This document shows, one piece after another, positions 47,101-62,100 of a stretch of 64,000 bases of DNA. Positions within the stretch are counted from its first letter, which is position 1. Each line of letters begins with the position of its first letter. The notes under the pieces were generated by a model. That model searched no databases, was not told the origin of the DNA, and saw only the letters and a list, made by a program, of their open reading frames with translations. The position numbers were made by a program, and so were the translations under genes. Source of the DNA: Otis tarda (lineage: Eukaryota > Chordata > Aves > Otidiformes > Otididae); assembly GCA_026413225.1 (NCBI GenBank), contig CM048553.1:117124690-117188689 (forward strand), read 5' to 3'.

Positions 47101-50100
47101 GCAGGTCTGTTTGAATTGTGGAAATGGACTCTATATGAAGGTAGGAAGTAATGGAAAACTGCTTTTCTTTATCAGTATCTGTAGAAGGGTTCTCTGAGCA
47201 CGGAGCAAGTGTCAAAGGCGTGCTTTATTTCAGTTGATAAATATATTGATTTTTGATATTTTCTGAAACATGAAAGCTATGTAATGAATAAAGAAATAAA
47301 AGCCAAAATGTAAGTGAATAGATTCCTACATCCGTCAAACTGAGTGGCGTTCAACTTCTAGAAACTTCCTCTAAAACAGTAAATTTGTAGATATCTTTTT
47401 TTAGCTCTCCATAAATGAAATCAACTGTTATTTTATGGAATATGTTAATTGTGGAAACGGTTCTAGTTGTTAACCTGGGGCTAAGCTGGACAGAAGGACG
47501 AAGGCTGTCATGCAGGATGAGAATGAGGGGTAGTGGAGCAAGGATAGCAGAGACAATGGATTGGTTCAGTAAAGGCCTGCTGTTTCATGTATTCTGTTTC
47601 AGAGAGAAGGCTGAGTACAAAGCAGTATTGATGGGATGGCTAACAGGGTAATAAGGCAGAAGTGGTGGTTTAAAACAGCCTTAGTGCCAAACCTCTTCCC
47701 ACATCTGGTGACAAGCACTTAAACTTTCCAGAACAGATGTGTTTTCACCGACCCCGGCCATGGGGACTTGCTCATGTATTTAAAAGTTATCTTCCCTAAT
47801 TCTGTTTTGATAAAAAGACAAGAGTAGTTTTCCTCGTCAAACAACTTGAGGAACATATAACTCTTGGATTGTGGCTCGGAAGGCTAGTGTTGCTCCATGA
47901 TTTCAAAGTTATTGAAAGAGTAAAAGCTATTCAGAATTCTGGGCTACAGCAGCAATAAAGCATTCGTCTGAAATGGCTAAATGTAACGCTGACATTCAAC
48001 CTTGTTTTTTCACAGGTTTATAATCGAAATGGCATGAGTGGTGCGTTGTCTCACCCCAACAGCCGTGTCAGACAGAAGCGAGAATGGACAGTCCCTCCGG
48101 CTTTCATACGAGAAGAGGAGGACAATTCCTATAAAAATCCAATTGCTAGAGTAAGTCCTGAAGAGAGATAAATACAAAATACACATAAAAATAGAGATGA
48201 AAATGTAAAACAAGGTTGTGGCTGCCCTAAACACATGCACAAATATTTTTTAAATTTTAAAGGACTATTGAATGTCAGTTGAAGATAGGCACATTTCCTT
48301 CTGTTTCCTTCCTCTAGCAGATGAGTTGCTCTTTCAGCCTGATTTGGCTTGGTTTCTCATCTTTTCCCAGTCACCAGTTTTTATAAAACTTCGGAAATGC
48401 AGTACCTTTGAGTTTTTCCACTCCACCACCCCTACTCACCTGTGATTGAACTTGGCAAGTGGGTCCCGGAACTGCTGGTGGTGATTGGGCAGGAGGGTGT
48501 ACATGGAGCGTGATTATGTATGCCTAATTGTTTAGGAAACAGAGCTAAAAATAACGAAGTTTTTATCCTTTGTGCAAGAGTCATACACATTTGGTTCAGC
48601 ATCAGTGTTGAAACCTGAATTCACCACACCTGTCACTCCAGCATATAAAGTAACTGCAGATGGTAGCAGGCTGTTACTCTCTGCTTGGACTGCCCTTTGA
48701 TGGTGAAGCTGGCCCAGTGCACGTGTGCTTTTCCAGATGTTTTGGGCATTTGCTGACAGCAGAGGAAGGGTATAATCTCCAGTCGATGCAGCCTCTTCTA
48801 CTTGTTCCTTCCCAGGTCTGACCTTTCTTCCTCCACTCTATCACTTCCTCAGTCCTGGTCACACTCGGTAGCTTAAGTCTAATCTGCCTTAAAAAATTGA
48901 TGTATTTTATTTCCAGGTTTTGTTCAAGTAACTTCAGTCTCCCCTGCTCAACTCATTGTTCCAGATTATCTTGGGTTTTTTTCCGTGGTCTTTCTCCCTA
49001 TTTTATTTGCCCCTGCCTGTTTGATCAGCCCGTTTCCTCCTTCTTGCCTCACTCCAGCTTTTCACCACATCATGGTGGTTTTCCAGCCTTTCCTTACACT
49101 TACATCCTATCCCACTCTCTTCGTCCAAGCCATACCAATTTTCTTCTCCCACAGACCTCTCCATTTCATGGTTCCCAGCTATTGTGCTGGCCCTCATGTT
49201 CCTCATCTCCCTGCATGAGATCCTCACACAGAACATGTAACTCTGCCTGCATTCATCTCAAGATCTCCACACTCAAAAGGAGTGCAGAAAAATACGTGTT
49301 TAGTATTAATTTTTGTTTATTTGTTACAAAAATAGTGGAAAAATATATTTGCATTTTTAAATATGTTTTTATTTACCAAATGCTGTTTAATCTGTTATAT
49401 TCCTGCTAGATACATTCCGATCTTGAAGATACTGGGGTAGTGGTCACTTATACTATATCTGGTCAAGGAGTAACAGAACCCCCTTATGGATTATTTGTTA
49501 TCAATGGAAAGACTGGAGACCTGAACATAACAGGAATTGTTGACAGAGAAAAGACTCCAATGCTTCTTGTAAGTTGAGTAGTAACTTTTTCCTTATAGGT
49601 GCTCACCTATCCATTTTTTCCTTCTTGTGTTCAAATGTGTTTGCTTCAATTAGTTTTAATGCTTCTCGATATTTGTGTGTGTATGCATGCTTATATTTAT
49701 AAGCATATTATATATGTTTACGTAATGCTTAGATTTTGTTATATTTATTATATATTTCTATATATTTCTATTTTGCATATTTATTCATATATATTACAGA
49801 CACTCACTGAATTTGCTTGTTGTTTCTGTCTGTATTATTTCAGCTCAGAGGTCACGCACTAGATAAGACTGGAGCAAAACTGGAAGAGCCAATAGACCTC
49901 CCAATTAAAATTCTGGATATAAACGACAATTCTCCAGTGTTTTCACATGAAGTTTTTGTTGGTTCGATTGAAGAATTAAGTGAAACAGGTAACGTTATTT
50001 TTAGAATTTATTTTTTTCATTTACCTTTTCCCAACACATGCAAGGGCACAAGTGAATATACTCTTTTCAGCAGCATATCTACAGTAACAAGGATGCATTC

Positions 50101-53100
50101 TCTTGCTTGCATCGGCCAGGTTATCCACCTGTGAATTCAAATTTTTATCCAGGGCTAAACTGTGTGGTGTGATGACAGGAAAGCATCCACATAAAGGCAA
50201 CAAAGAACAACGCTTCCTTTTATGGCATCTTTGATTTGATACGAAAGCTAGTACAAATTCAGGCACCAGAGTCCTTCATCAGGAATTGCAGGGGAAATGC
50301 AGTCTACCTTCTGGCCTAGGAATCACAGCCTGTTTGGGAGGGGCTCCACTCTACCATGCTCATGAAAAGCCATGCTTTTATCTGTAAACTGGAGAGGTAT
50401 TTCACTGTTAAGCACAGATGGCTGTGACCTAACCCTCAAAGAACAAGTTAGTGGCAGTTTTCCTATTAATGTCAGCAAACATAGCAGCAGCAGATTATTT
50501 CGCAGAAGATAAGGAAAGCTAGAGTAAAACAACTTAATAAATACCTGACATTGTGTCCCCTTCAATGTCACGATAATCTGGAGAAACAGATTATTGACCA
50601 TGACGATTCGCTTGAGTGAGGCATTGAGTTCCCTCTGCTCTCTTTCAAGTCAGTAGCAGCTGTACGGTAATGGCTTCTTTGCTTGGATTCCAGCTAATGT
50701 TCAAACTCAGGCACTGGCCACTGAGGTACGCCCTTTCCCAAAGGACAAAATCCTGTGCCATGAGCTGTAAGGGGGTTGCACCATGGGGACCACCAAGTAT
50801 TTTGAGTGAAGATGTTGGGAAATGCAGTTTGTTGTTCAAAAACTTCTTCTTTCTTTTCTGTGTGGTATCTGCAGTTTTCTGACATAATTTTTGTGAGAAT
50901 TCAACCTGTTGTGTAATTCTGATGCATTGATCTCTGTGAGTTACAGATGTGTTGATACAGCTTTTTGTTTGCTAGAGGATATACTTTTAACATGTACTGT
51001 TTGGATTTTAGGAATGCTTCTTCAGCTCTATTCACTAAATAGGTAAAGGCAAGAGCATCAGAAAACTGTGCAGTGCATCTGACAACAGTCTCTTAATCTG
51101 TGACATTACAGTAAAAATACTTGTCAGTGCATGGCAGTGTAAACATGATATATTTTGGTTTTTTTTTTCCAGGAACAATTGTAATGAGAATAAATGCAAC
51201 AGATGCAGATGAACCAAATAATCTGAATTCCAAAATTGCTTTCAGGATCATTTCCCAAAGCCCTAGCGCTGCGTTCAGTATGAATAAGGATACTGGCGAG
51301 GTTCGAGTAGCAAAAATAAACCTTGACAGAGAGGTAAAAGAAACCCTCCCCTTTTTTATCTGTTGACAGCAGTTTTCTGATGCCTATTGTGTCACTTCCA
51401 GCTCCGCTACCAGGTTGGAGAGCTGGTCCTCTTACCTTCCTTCACTTCCCTTAGGATTAAAGCCTTGTCTGGCTGATGCATGTTTTTCAGGGATTTGGTG
51501 GAGTGGGTGGAGTGACAGGATCAAGGTTGTATTCTGCCTGTCATCTCTCTAGCACAGCACTAGAAACCTGTTCCTTTCTGTCCCTCCCATGCAGCCAGGG
51601 CAGCAGTTATATGAAGCAAGGGATCGTTTCTCTGTGCTGGAGAGCGTATGGCAAAGACAACCCAAATCATGGTGCAAAGAGTTAGCATGGGTGCTGCTGT
51701 GAGACAGCATTGCAAGCCACGTATTACCAGCAGCTTTACCCGTGCTTGCATGAATTTTCACTGGCCAGCAGATGGTGATCTGGATGTTACCTCTGCAGCT
51801 GATGGCAAGGCCTCTGCCTCCAGCCCTGTCCTGACATGCAGGTATCACTCAGTGGTCCTGGCCCTGTTCATGGCCACTGAAACTTTTCAGTTGCCATATA
51901 AGTACAGTCTAACTCTTTGTGGAGGAGATGCAAAAGTTCCAAATCCTTTTCAAAGTCTCAGTTCTACTCCAGCAGAGCCTGTCAAGGTGGTTGTGTGTGA
52001 GATTCACTACTAGCTAGAGAGAAGAAAAGTTATAGTTGGCCATAAAAGGGATTACCAAAGTGTAACAGAGATAATATAACAAAGGAAAAAAAATTTATCT
52101 TGGTTTAAACACTTTTTTTTTCTTATGGCAGACACAAAGTAGCTATTCTTTGATGGTGGAGGCAAAAGACCGTGGTGGTGAAGTAGGTGCGAATGCTGCA
52201 ACATGTTCTTTAGAAATCAAGATTTTGGATGTCAATGATAATCTGCCTGTGGTTGAAAGTCGTACAGTAAGTACATTTATCACAATATTTGGCATGTTTC
52301 TACACCTGCCAGTATCCTGTTGTTTAATATAAGGTTATGCAAACTTTCTTGCACTGGTGAAATGGGGTAAATCACAACTTTTTAAAAAAGGATGTTTTTC
52401 GATTGCAGTTTGAAGGAAGCATTGAAGAAAACAGAGCAAATGTGGAAATTCTACGAATAAAAGTATTTGACAAAGATGAAGAGTTTTCTGATAACTGGCT
52501 GGCAAACTTTTCATTTGTTTCTGGTAATGAAGGCGGCTTTTTTCGTATAGTAACAGATACCCGAACAAATGAAGGAATTTTGACTCTTCTAAAGGTTAGT
52601 ATATTTTTTAGAGAGTCTTCTTTAAACATTAGAATAATTTATTCCATTTAAATTGACAAACAAATTATTTACACTCATTCAGTATGTAAACTGTACATTT
52701 ACATGGCGGACACTCCTCCTTTGGTATATTCTTTGTTGGTGTATTCAGTAATTTTGTGCAAAATAATAATTTTGTCCAGCTTTACCATTTACATTCTGTG
52801 TGATCTCAAATACCTCTAGTGGGCAGAAGTCCCCAAACTTTCCTTGTCATTGGATGACAGTGCTAACACATGCTGTGAACTTTCCCATATTTTTACTCTC
52901 CTTGCTGGTCTCAGTTTAAATTTCCTTATTTCCCATGACGACAGATAACACTGCAGGCAACACCTACTCTGTAAGCCATGGGCTACAGCCTATTTTATGA
53001 ATTACCTTAAATTGAAATAATGGAAATATTTTCCATAAATTGAAATTTCTGCTTTATTAATTTCACTCCACTTTAGTCCACAAGAACTGAAGATGCATAG

Positions 53101-56100
53101 TGTCCTAAGTACCTTTTTTCTTTTTTTTTTCTGCTCTTGTTTCCTTATCTGAAAAGTGAAAAATAGGTAAACGTTATTGAGTAAATGAATTGGTTTTAAA
53201 AAAAATAATTGGAAGAGCCAAGTAATAATGAGCACCGATTCACTGACGGTAAAGACAATATATGGGTAGAACTTATATTGCATCTACCTTAAATTAATTT
53301 AAATTCAATAATATAATTATTTAAATAAGGATGCTACAGTATTATTTTAAAAATATTATTTAAATATTAAATGTATGAATGTTGTCTAGAGATCAGATTC
53401 TGTCATCTGAAAATTCTGAGTGATAATGTTTTTCTTTAATTGCTCTAGGAGCTGGATTATGAAAAAATGCAAAGTCTAAACTTGGGAATTGTTGTAACAA
53501 ACAAAGCTGAGTTCCACAAGTCAATCAAACACAGTTATAAAGCACAAACAATTCCAATCAAAATTAATGTGATTAATGTACGAGAAGGCCCTGTGTTCCC
53601 TGGTGGCACAAAAATTATTGAAGCAAGTGAGAGCCTGCAGATAAGACAGGTTATTGGACAGTATCAAGCCTATGATGAAGACACTGGAAAAGTAGCAGAG
53701 CGCATAATGTAAGAATCTTTTTATAACCATCATAACTGAGTACGTCAGAAATCACATCTTACTGTTAAAATGTGTATATTGAACTGAAATAATTTCAGAG
53801 GCAATAATTTTATACTGTGTATAATTCACACCTAAAACAACATCATCATCTTCAATATTGTACTATGTAGAAAATAGCTGACTTGAAAATCCTACTTGTT
53901 TGGTCATATATGGTGAGATGTGTGTTTGTGCTGAAATTGTCCATGCTTGCATGCTCTTTGTCATGCTTGTGTACTTCTGAGAGCAGATTTACTCATCTGA
54001 CTTCATCGTCTGCAGAAAGTTTAGGAAGAAATACACAGAAACCTCTAGCAATTGGGCAGAAGGGATATAAAGTAGATAAGTCTGCGTGCGTGTGTGTGTT
54101 TAGATTTTGAATCATAGCTCTTAGCTAAAATGTTGTTAATCCACCACCGTGGCTTTTACAAATAGTGCAGGCCAGCAGAGGTGCATACCCAACAGTAGAC
54201 CTCTCCGCCACCCCTGTAATACAGTCGCTCCTGGGTGGCTTCTGCTCAGCTCTGGCTTGGAGCAGCAATGGAGGGGAGGAGGGTGATGACCAGCAGTGCA
54301 GCTCCCTCTCCTGCTCCAGTCTCGCTCCCTGAGTCTTCTTTTATAATGCCTCCACACCTAAATCTTGGCTTTAGAGGGAGAAAAGCAGGTTTCAGCATTC
54401 AGGGTAGGTTTATAATCTTAGATTTATTGTTGAAATCAGATCCAGTAGCAGGAGTGTCAGACCTAGGGCTTTGGTCTCTGCTTTAAACGAAGAGTAAACA
54501 TATTGTGAAGCTGCTTTTTCTGCTGTTGGTTGTTTTCCTTGTTATAAATTTGTACATCTTTCTATGCAATTTTAATCAGATACATGAAAGGAAGAGATAC
54601 AGCAAACTGGGTCACAATAGACTCAGCCACAGGTGAACTCCGACTTGCCAAAAAACTGGATTACGAATCACACCATGTAGTAAATGGTACCTACACTATC
54701 ACCATGTTGGGTGTAACTACTGGTAAGTTGAGAGAATTTTGTTTTCACACATATTGTTCTGTTTAGTGTTTAATTTGCCTTTCTATAACTATATTGGTTT
54801 AACCTCCCTGTCTTTCACCACCTAAAACGTTAGGCGCCTAGTGCAGTTTCCCATAGGCTCTGTATTTGGAGGAGAGACATAGGCAACTTATTGAAACAGG
54901 ATGAACCTTGGAATGCGTTCCCAAAGTGCCTGTTTCTCTTCTTTGGCTAGATGAAGGTGAACTTTTTCTAAAAGCGTTGCAAAGACCAAGTCTAATAGGA
55001 ACATGCCTTGTCAAGGTAGAAATTGCCAGCTAATCAGCAGACTTCAGAGACCTTTGTCTTCTTGAATGCTAAGCAAGAAAGACTCCCTGAACTCCTTGTG
55101 TATCTAATTAGAATTCTCCTTTTATAATCTGCATGTTACTGTGTAACCACGCAAAGGAAATATATTAATTCTCTTTAAGTTAAAATAGTAAAACAGCTTA
55201 CCTTCAGAAGAACTTTGTCAGTATGTTTATTGACATGAGGAATTAAGTACTGCTCCCATAAGCTCCAGGGAGAGTTCTTTCAACTTATTTCAGCAATATT
55301 TGGGTTTTGGAAAATAATAAGGGTGGGGTTTTTTTTTATTATTTTAAGATTAATTTTTTGCACTTCTCAAATCTGTTTAATTTTTCCTATTTTAAAATCT
55401 TAGATTTTCCTAAGAAAACAGTCACCGGCACAGTTGTTATTCAAGTTAAAGATGAGAATGATAACTGCCCACTTATTGTGAACCCAGTGCAGACTGTGTG
55501 TTCAGATGCAAAATTAGTTGATGTTACAGCTAATGATCTGGATGGTTACCCAAATAGTGATCCCTTCACCTTCACTGTCATTGATGAGCCGGAAGGGACA
55601 GCAAAGGAATGGATAATTGCATCCGAAAATGGTAAGAAAATATATTTTTAATTACTTTCAGTTCTTTGAAGTCCTAGTGTATAATTTGTTAATTGCAGTC
55701 AATTGGACAGTTTGACTGATGCAGACCGAAAAAAAAAGTATATATGGAGTCAGGCATGAAGACACGTCACTCAGGTTCTAATCGAGCAGTGATTGTAGGG
55801 ATCACAGCTTTTCCAGAGTGGCATTCCTCAACTGAGTCATCATCTGGGCATCTCTTGCCTAGTGGTGTCCTTGACGTGACATGGCCACGGGAGCAGGCAG
55901 CATGGATCTCTGCCTGTGGCCTACAACAGATAAATGTCCTAACGACTGAAGTTGCTTTTTTTTGTGAATTCAGCCTTTAACTATTCAGATGATGTGAAGG
56001 TTAACGCTGTATAGGTGGATGGGCTGTCTTCCATGATAAGTCTCTGCTGGTGTGAAACTCTGCAATTATCTAAGACTGCCAGTGAGCACGGCTGCTTTGT

Positions 56101-59100
56101 TGCCGGCACGAATTACTTGATAGGAATAAGAGCGCGTATGCTGTAGCAGCAGCTAATTAAACTTAATTCCATTGCATTGGCTGGACTTAACTGGAGGGGG
56201 CTTGTTAGGAGGCTGTGAAGATTTTATTTTCCTTAGTTTACAGAACTCAACTATGGCTCCGCTCATTTCCTGTTTATCTTTTTTTTTTTTCTTTAACACA
56301 CTTTTTCTGCCTCAGGCACGAGCATACAGCTGGTACCACAAAACCTGAAGCTGGGAAGAACTGAAGTTCCCATCCTGGTAAAGGATTTCCAAGGGCTCAG
56401 CTGTGCTCAAGCACAGTCTCTGCAACTGACTGTTTGTAACTGTGAGGATGACGGCGCATGCAAAGAGAAAATTATCGGCACAAAGTCAGTGGGTCTGGGA
56501 CCAGGAGCGATTGCACTAATCATCTTGGCGTTTTTACTTTTGCTGCGTAAGTAATTATTTCATACTATTTCAGATGCATTGTAAATATGACCTGCAAGGC
56601 ATCAGGAAAGAAACAGTCCAGCTCCCAGGTTTTATCATCTTGATATATTCTGTATGAACTCCTGGTCTGTGTGAAATCATGGCAAATCCCCAACTAATTT
56701 TGGTAACATCAGCATTTCACCCTCAAAGGATTTCAAGCTGTGCGTTTTGAAATTAGTATGTACAACCGTAATATTTGTTTATGGCGCTGTAAATAACAGG
56801 TGGGGAAGCAGTAAGGAATCCTGTCAGTGTTTCCCACACCTCCCCATGTGAACCCTAACTCTTCCCACTCAAACCACAGCAGTCTCTCCACTCTCTTCTC
56901 TCTCACTTCAGGCCCAGGTGTGGTGCCTTGCTTTCAGCAGCACGTGGCGTTGTTCTTTGGTAAAGCGAAATAGAAGCTCAGAAATAAAAGAATACTTGTA
57001 GTCAGGGTATGGCCACGTGTACCAGTGCTGCATTTAAAATGGCAGTAGTTTCTTGCTTGAACTAGTAGCAATCTTGCTGTGGCAAAAAAAAAGTTCAAGC
57101 CACGTGAAACCTGAAACTATATTGTTTTGAGTTCCCCAGGCAACGCTCTAGATGTGTCACAGGAGTGGCAAGGTAGAATTTACGTGAAGCTGTGTCGTTA
57201 TCTAGTTGTAAAAGAGCAGGAGGAGTTAGAAATGCTGAGGTTGTACAGTGATACTTAGGGCTTGGTTTTGGAATGTAAGATCCTTTGATAGAGGTATAGC
57301 TGTATGCGTGCATGGTCATCTGCAGGATTGAGGCCCTGATGGGTTAATTGTGAGTTTACTCTCTAGGAAACCATCCTGGCATACATTTCTAGGTAGTACC
57401 TTGAATATTTGGGAACACGTCTTCAGGCTGATAAAGCCCTGATACTCATCACTAGCTCACTAAAGATATAATTTTGGTGTGAGAGCTGACCAAACTCCAG
57501 TACTGGCTGTTAGCATGCTTTGACCCTAATCATCACATAGTTAATGGCAAACTTCTGTTTCCCCGTAGTTATTCCACTGTTACTGCTGCTGTGTCCATGT
57601 GGCTCAGGAGCGAAGGGATTTGCTGCGATACCGGACTACAGCGAAGCGATGTTGCGTCAGTGGAACAGCGAAGGGGCAGCTCCCCAGGAGAAGGCATGTA
57701 GCCCTAATGGCATTTCTCTTTGATTTCTATCCAAGTGTTCAGTTTGGCACTTGGCGTCTCTTCCACATTATGGGCTGATGTTTCAGAGCTGTATGGTGGA
57801 TTTTAACCACACATGAACATTAATTAAAATTAACCCTGTGAGGCTTAGTGAAGGACCCATGGAAGATTAATTCCACCAGCAGCTCTAGAAACACCAACCA
57901 TGGTGTTTAAATCTCAAACTAAAGAGGAAGCAATCAAGCATTGATGGTATCTGAGCAGAAGACAGGAGTGTGGGAACAGCTTTGATGCTGTAAAGAATGA
58001 AGCATTTGCATTTGCAAGTCTGGAATGTTCTGTGCCCCTTTAGGAGCATGGTAAAGCAGCGAAACAATGGGTTATAAAGCTTCTAGTTTAAAGTTTCAGG
58101 TTGTGTTTTAAATTACTTCCCTGTGTATTTGCCTTCTTAAACAGAATAAATTCTTAAAAGAAAAAAATGCATTAAAAACTGCAAATACGCAAAGGGAACA
58201 GTGAATGCCAAGAAAAGTTTGCCCTTTCTTGTTATGCTACAACCCCAGTTTTCAAATTAAAAAAAAAAGGGCATGGCACTGGCACGCTTTTGCACAATAA
58301 CAAAGAAACAGAAGGTAAAAGACTTTACTTAGGGCCAATATTGGCACCAAATTCTTGATAAAACACAACTAACTTAACAGGGAAGCCAAACTGCTAGAAA
58401 AGAGGAAAGGGCCAGGCAGTACCATAGAGGCAGCAGGCAGTGCACACTCCCCCACTTTGTGTCTGGAGAAAGCTGGGCAGAGTCTGTTTTGGAACAGCTG
58501 AGCTCCCTGGAGTTTTGCTAGCCCTTTTTTTTGGTGGGTTCTTTTCCCCGCTTTCACTCCCAGCCCTTTGAGTTCCAAGAAAAAAGTGATCTGTAAAAAC
58601 ATTTCCATGATGCTCCTTGGGAATGCAGTTATGGAAGCTGCACCCTGTTTCAGGAAGCCGTTTACTCTTTGTGGCAACATGTATAAGCGCGAATTCGAAC
58701 AAGTCCTAAGATGGCACCCTCCCAGGTCCCACCCAGCCCTGCTGCTGGTTTGGTGAGTTCCACGTGCTAGACAGTGCAGCTTTCATGTCACATCTTAATT
58801 TGTGTTATTTATGTAGCCAGTGCTAAGCCTCATCCCACCCACTGCACTGGGGAACTCAAGAGGAGCAACCAGCGGAGCAGTAACAGCAGCAGCGGCGGCA
58901 GCAGGCATGAGTGGAGAGGAAACTGCAGCAGGAGGAGGCAGCTCTGTCTCTCATGTAAGAGAGCATCACAACACTATTACCAAGGAAAGATGGGAAGAGC
59001 AAAGACATCTCCTTTCTGGAGCTGAATATGGAGCCATGGCAGCTGGAGAGGCTGAAGGCATGGCAGGCATAGAAGGCAAGACAGTGGCGGCTGCAGGAGG

Positions 59101-62100
59101 AGTCATGGTGGGAGCAGCAGGAGCCATGAATGAAGAATTTTTAAGAGACTACTTCAGTGACGTAAGCATATGACACACGAGTAACATTATTTTGATATTT
59201 ACATTTAGCATCGTGAAATGCTGTTCCTGTTATTACATACACAGATAAGTAGATCTGTATGTATAAACAGTCCTGATACAGCTGACGATGTTGTGTGCAT
59301 GTGGAGCTGGGGGTGTTAAGGATTTTTCGATTACGCTTACACGTGGGTCTTCGGCATGACTGTGCTCTCAGTCTTGTAGTACTGGGTGCTTACAAGGTCT
59401 CCCAATATGAGACCCTTCTCTCAAGGGAGGTACTTAGGAACGGGATCCGGAATAGTCAGCAATGACCAAGGAGCCCTTTGCCCAGGAAGAAGCCGTGAGA
59501 AAGACTATGTGATACAAATCTCAGGGACCTAAGCACATTCAACTGGCCTGTAGGGAGGTACCTGTGACTCATCATGAGTCACTGCTACAGACTTTATAAT
59601 GGAGCAGGTTTTTGAAAGATGAGCCATAGATGTCAAACAGTAGAGGGTGGGTCTGCATATTCAAAGCAGCTGAAGTAAGTGGTGCTGGACTTGCTCTTTG
59701 CCCAGTAGTCTGAGTAAAGGGCTGTTCATCAGAGGTGTATGAGGCACATGTTGCAATCTCCTTTCTGACTTTTTTTTTTTTTTTGTGACTTAACCATTGA
59801 CCAGTAGGCTAGTCCTACTCATTGCTGCTATTCCTCTGTGCGTAATGCACTTCATTAGTCCTTAGGCTGGTGAGCTGCTTATAGTGGAAGTTTCACTTCC
59901 ATATGCCAGGGACTGTACAGGTTGTCCATCACCTGTACAAATGAAGCATCTTCACATTCTGCAGCTGGCTGATGATGAGTTCTGCAGGAAAGTAGCTGTG
60001 CAGCTTTGAATCACCATCTCGGGCCAGGGAAGGAGTTGAGCTTAAGACGCTTACATGTCTCCTGAAGTGCTCTAGCTATGGTCCTCTAGTATGTTCTGAG
60101 TGAACATACACAACAGTAGCAATTCTGTTTTCCTTCCACTCTTTGTGCTTCCTAATATTAAGATACATTTTAAGCACAGCTGCTTGCTGAAGTCCTGCAG
60201 GAGGGCTTCATAAAGGTCATACTAGAGTAACCTTTACAACTTCTGGGAGGCGAAAATATCTCAGATTACAGGAAAGAAAAAAACAAACGAAAAAAAAAAA
60301 CAAAACAAGGCAAGTTACCAAACCCAATAGTTTCAGATGTGTGATGATTTTTCTAGAAGCATCTCAAGTAATGTGCCTGCTTCCAGGATCAAACACAGAT
60401 AAATACATAGAGTCAATTCGAGTCTGGATATATACCACATTACACAGAAGACTGAGCTAGTATGCACTCCAGAACTTTAAGTGTGGCAGAAAAGTGGTTC
60501 TGAGCACAAGCCAGCAACTGTGTTAGGTAAAGCTGGTTCAGCAGGCCTAGAGGATTTGGCTGTCTTCACTCCTGAAACTGGAGCTAGTGCAAGCATGTAC
60601 ACGGATATTTGTGCTAGCACCAGCAGCAACTCCATTGCCGATGCTGCTTTCAGTCTGAGCTGGCCCTGTAAGCACTGTAGTCAGAGCCCATGAGCCCTCC
60701 TTGTTGCAAAGTGGCCTGCATAGAGCCTAAATATGTGTATGGTGGACTTTGTTCCCATACTTATCAAGCCATTTAACTTTGTGATTTGTTTGCTGTTGAG
60801 CTCCTTGGGTGTGATTCTGCAAGCAGTGCTAGTAAAAAGGGCCTTGGCAGGTGATAACATGTCAGCGTGTACTCATTAAACGTTCATTTAAATGTTAGGA
60901 TACTCTCAGGCATGGTTTTGGCACTCGCCTGCAAACATTTAGTTAGAGGTGAAGTTCATTCACTGAACTGAAATAAAAGCAATCTCTTTGTGAAGATAAA
61001 GCAGTATCAAATGGCACAATTCTTGGTAGGAGTAGCAGCAGGTGCTGATAGTACCCAAGGTTTTTAATTTAATCTCAGATTTTTATTCTCATCAGCAGTC
61101 AAGTTGAAACTAACTTCAAAAAAACAAAAAGCACTTTTAGGTACTGCCCTTGCTTGGTTGATGGTTTCTGTGGGTTCAGTTAAATATTTTTCTTTTAACC
61201 TTTTTTGACCAAGAGTTCCTGGTTTTCAGATTTCTTAAGTCTAGAGCTGACTTTTGCTTTTGTTTTCTGTCTGTAGAAAGCTGTCTCTTTTGCGGATGAA
61301 GATGAAGCCCAAGCTGCAAATGACTGTCTCCTGGTTTATTGCCAGGGAGAGTCAGGCTCCCCCCACGGCTCCATCGGCTGCTGCAGCTTTATTGAGGGTG
61401 ACCTTGACGACCACTTTCTCGACGATTTAGGAGACAAGTTTAAGACTCTGGCAGAAATATGCATAGGCAGGCATATCAACATGAAAGACGGTAGCTCCAG
61501 GAATGAATCAGGTTTCGGTCTTAATGACGCAAAGTCGCAGTTCTTAGATCAGCAAAATGCTTCCAGCTCAGAACAAGCCTTTGCCTCAGGCAGCCACTTC
61601 CAGCCCGCCCCACCAGTGCATATGGGTGGTGGTGCAGGAGAAGATACCGTGTCCAAGGAGGTGGTCACAGAAACAACCTTTGCATCCCACTCTGGGCAGC
61701 ATCATGCCCGGCCCCTTCCCACAGCCCACGCGGAGACCAATTTCACCATGACGGAAACATCCTACTCTGCGGGGGCTCCTGCCCGCTCAACTGCTGTCTT
61801 TCTAGACCCCCAGTTTAAGGAGAACATAGTGGTAACAGAGAGAGTGCTGGCACCCACGTCGAGCTTGCAGGGTATGGTGGAAATCCCTGAGTTGCCGCAT
61901 GGAAGTAACGTGGTGGTTACAGAGAGGCTGGTGCAATCGGAGGGCACCGGGCCAGGAGCCCTGACAGTTCAAGATCTCCCTGACTCCCAATATGTCGTGG
62001 TGAGGGAGCGGGAGAGGGTGCTTGTGCCCGCTGCAGAGCAGGGCTCGCTCAGCTTTCCTGCTTTGGCAGAAGGGCACGGTATGGTGGTGAACGAAAGGGT

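Noticed and set aside
48897..49409. 170-codon + strand frame in intron 3 of DSG2
   Set aside because: Pyrimidine-rich low-information sequence that runs into an exon in another frame; no homology recognised.
51648..52013. 121-codon + strand frame in DSG2 intron 6
   Set aside because: No motif, no splice sites that would maintain the cadherin frame; the EC2 exons join correctly without it.
57694..57705. Alternative GT donor for DSG2 exon 13 at 57699
   Set aside because: It would leave a phase-1 end and put exon 14 into a frame that lacks the desmoglein sequence and soon stops.
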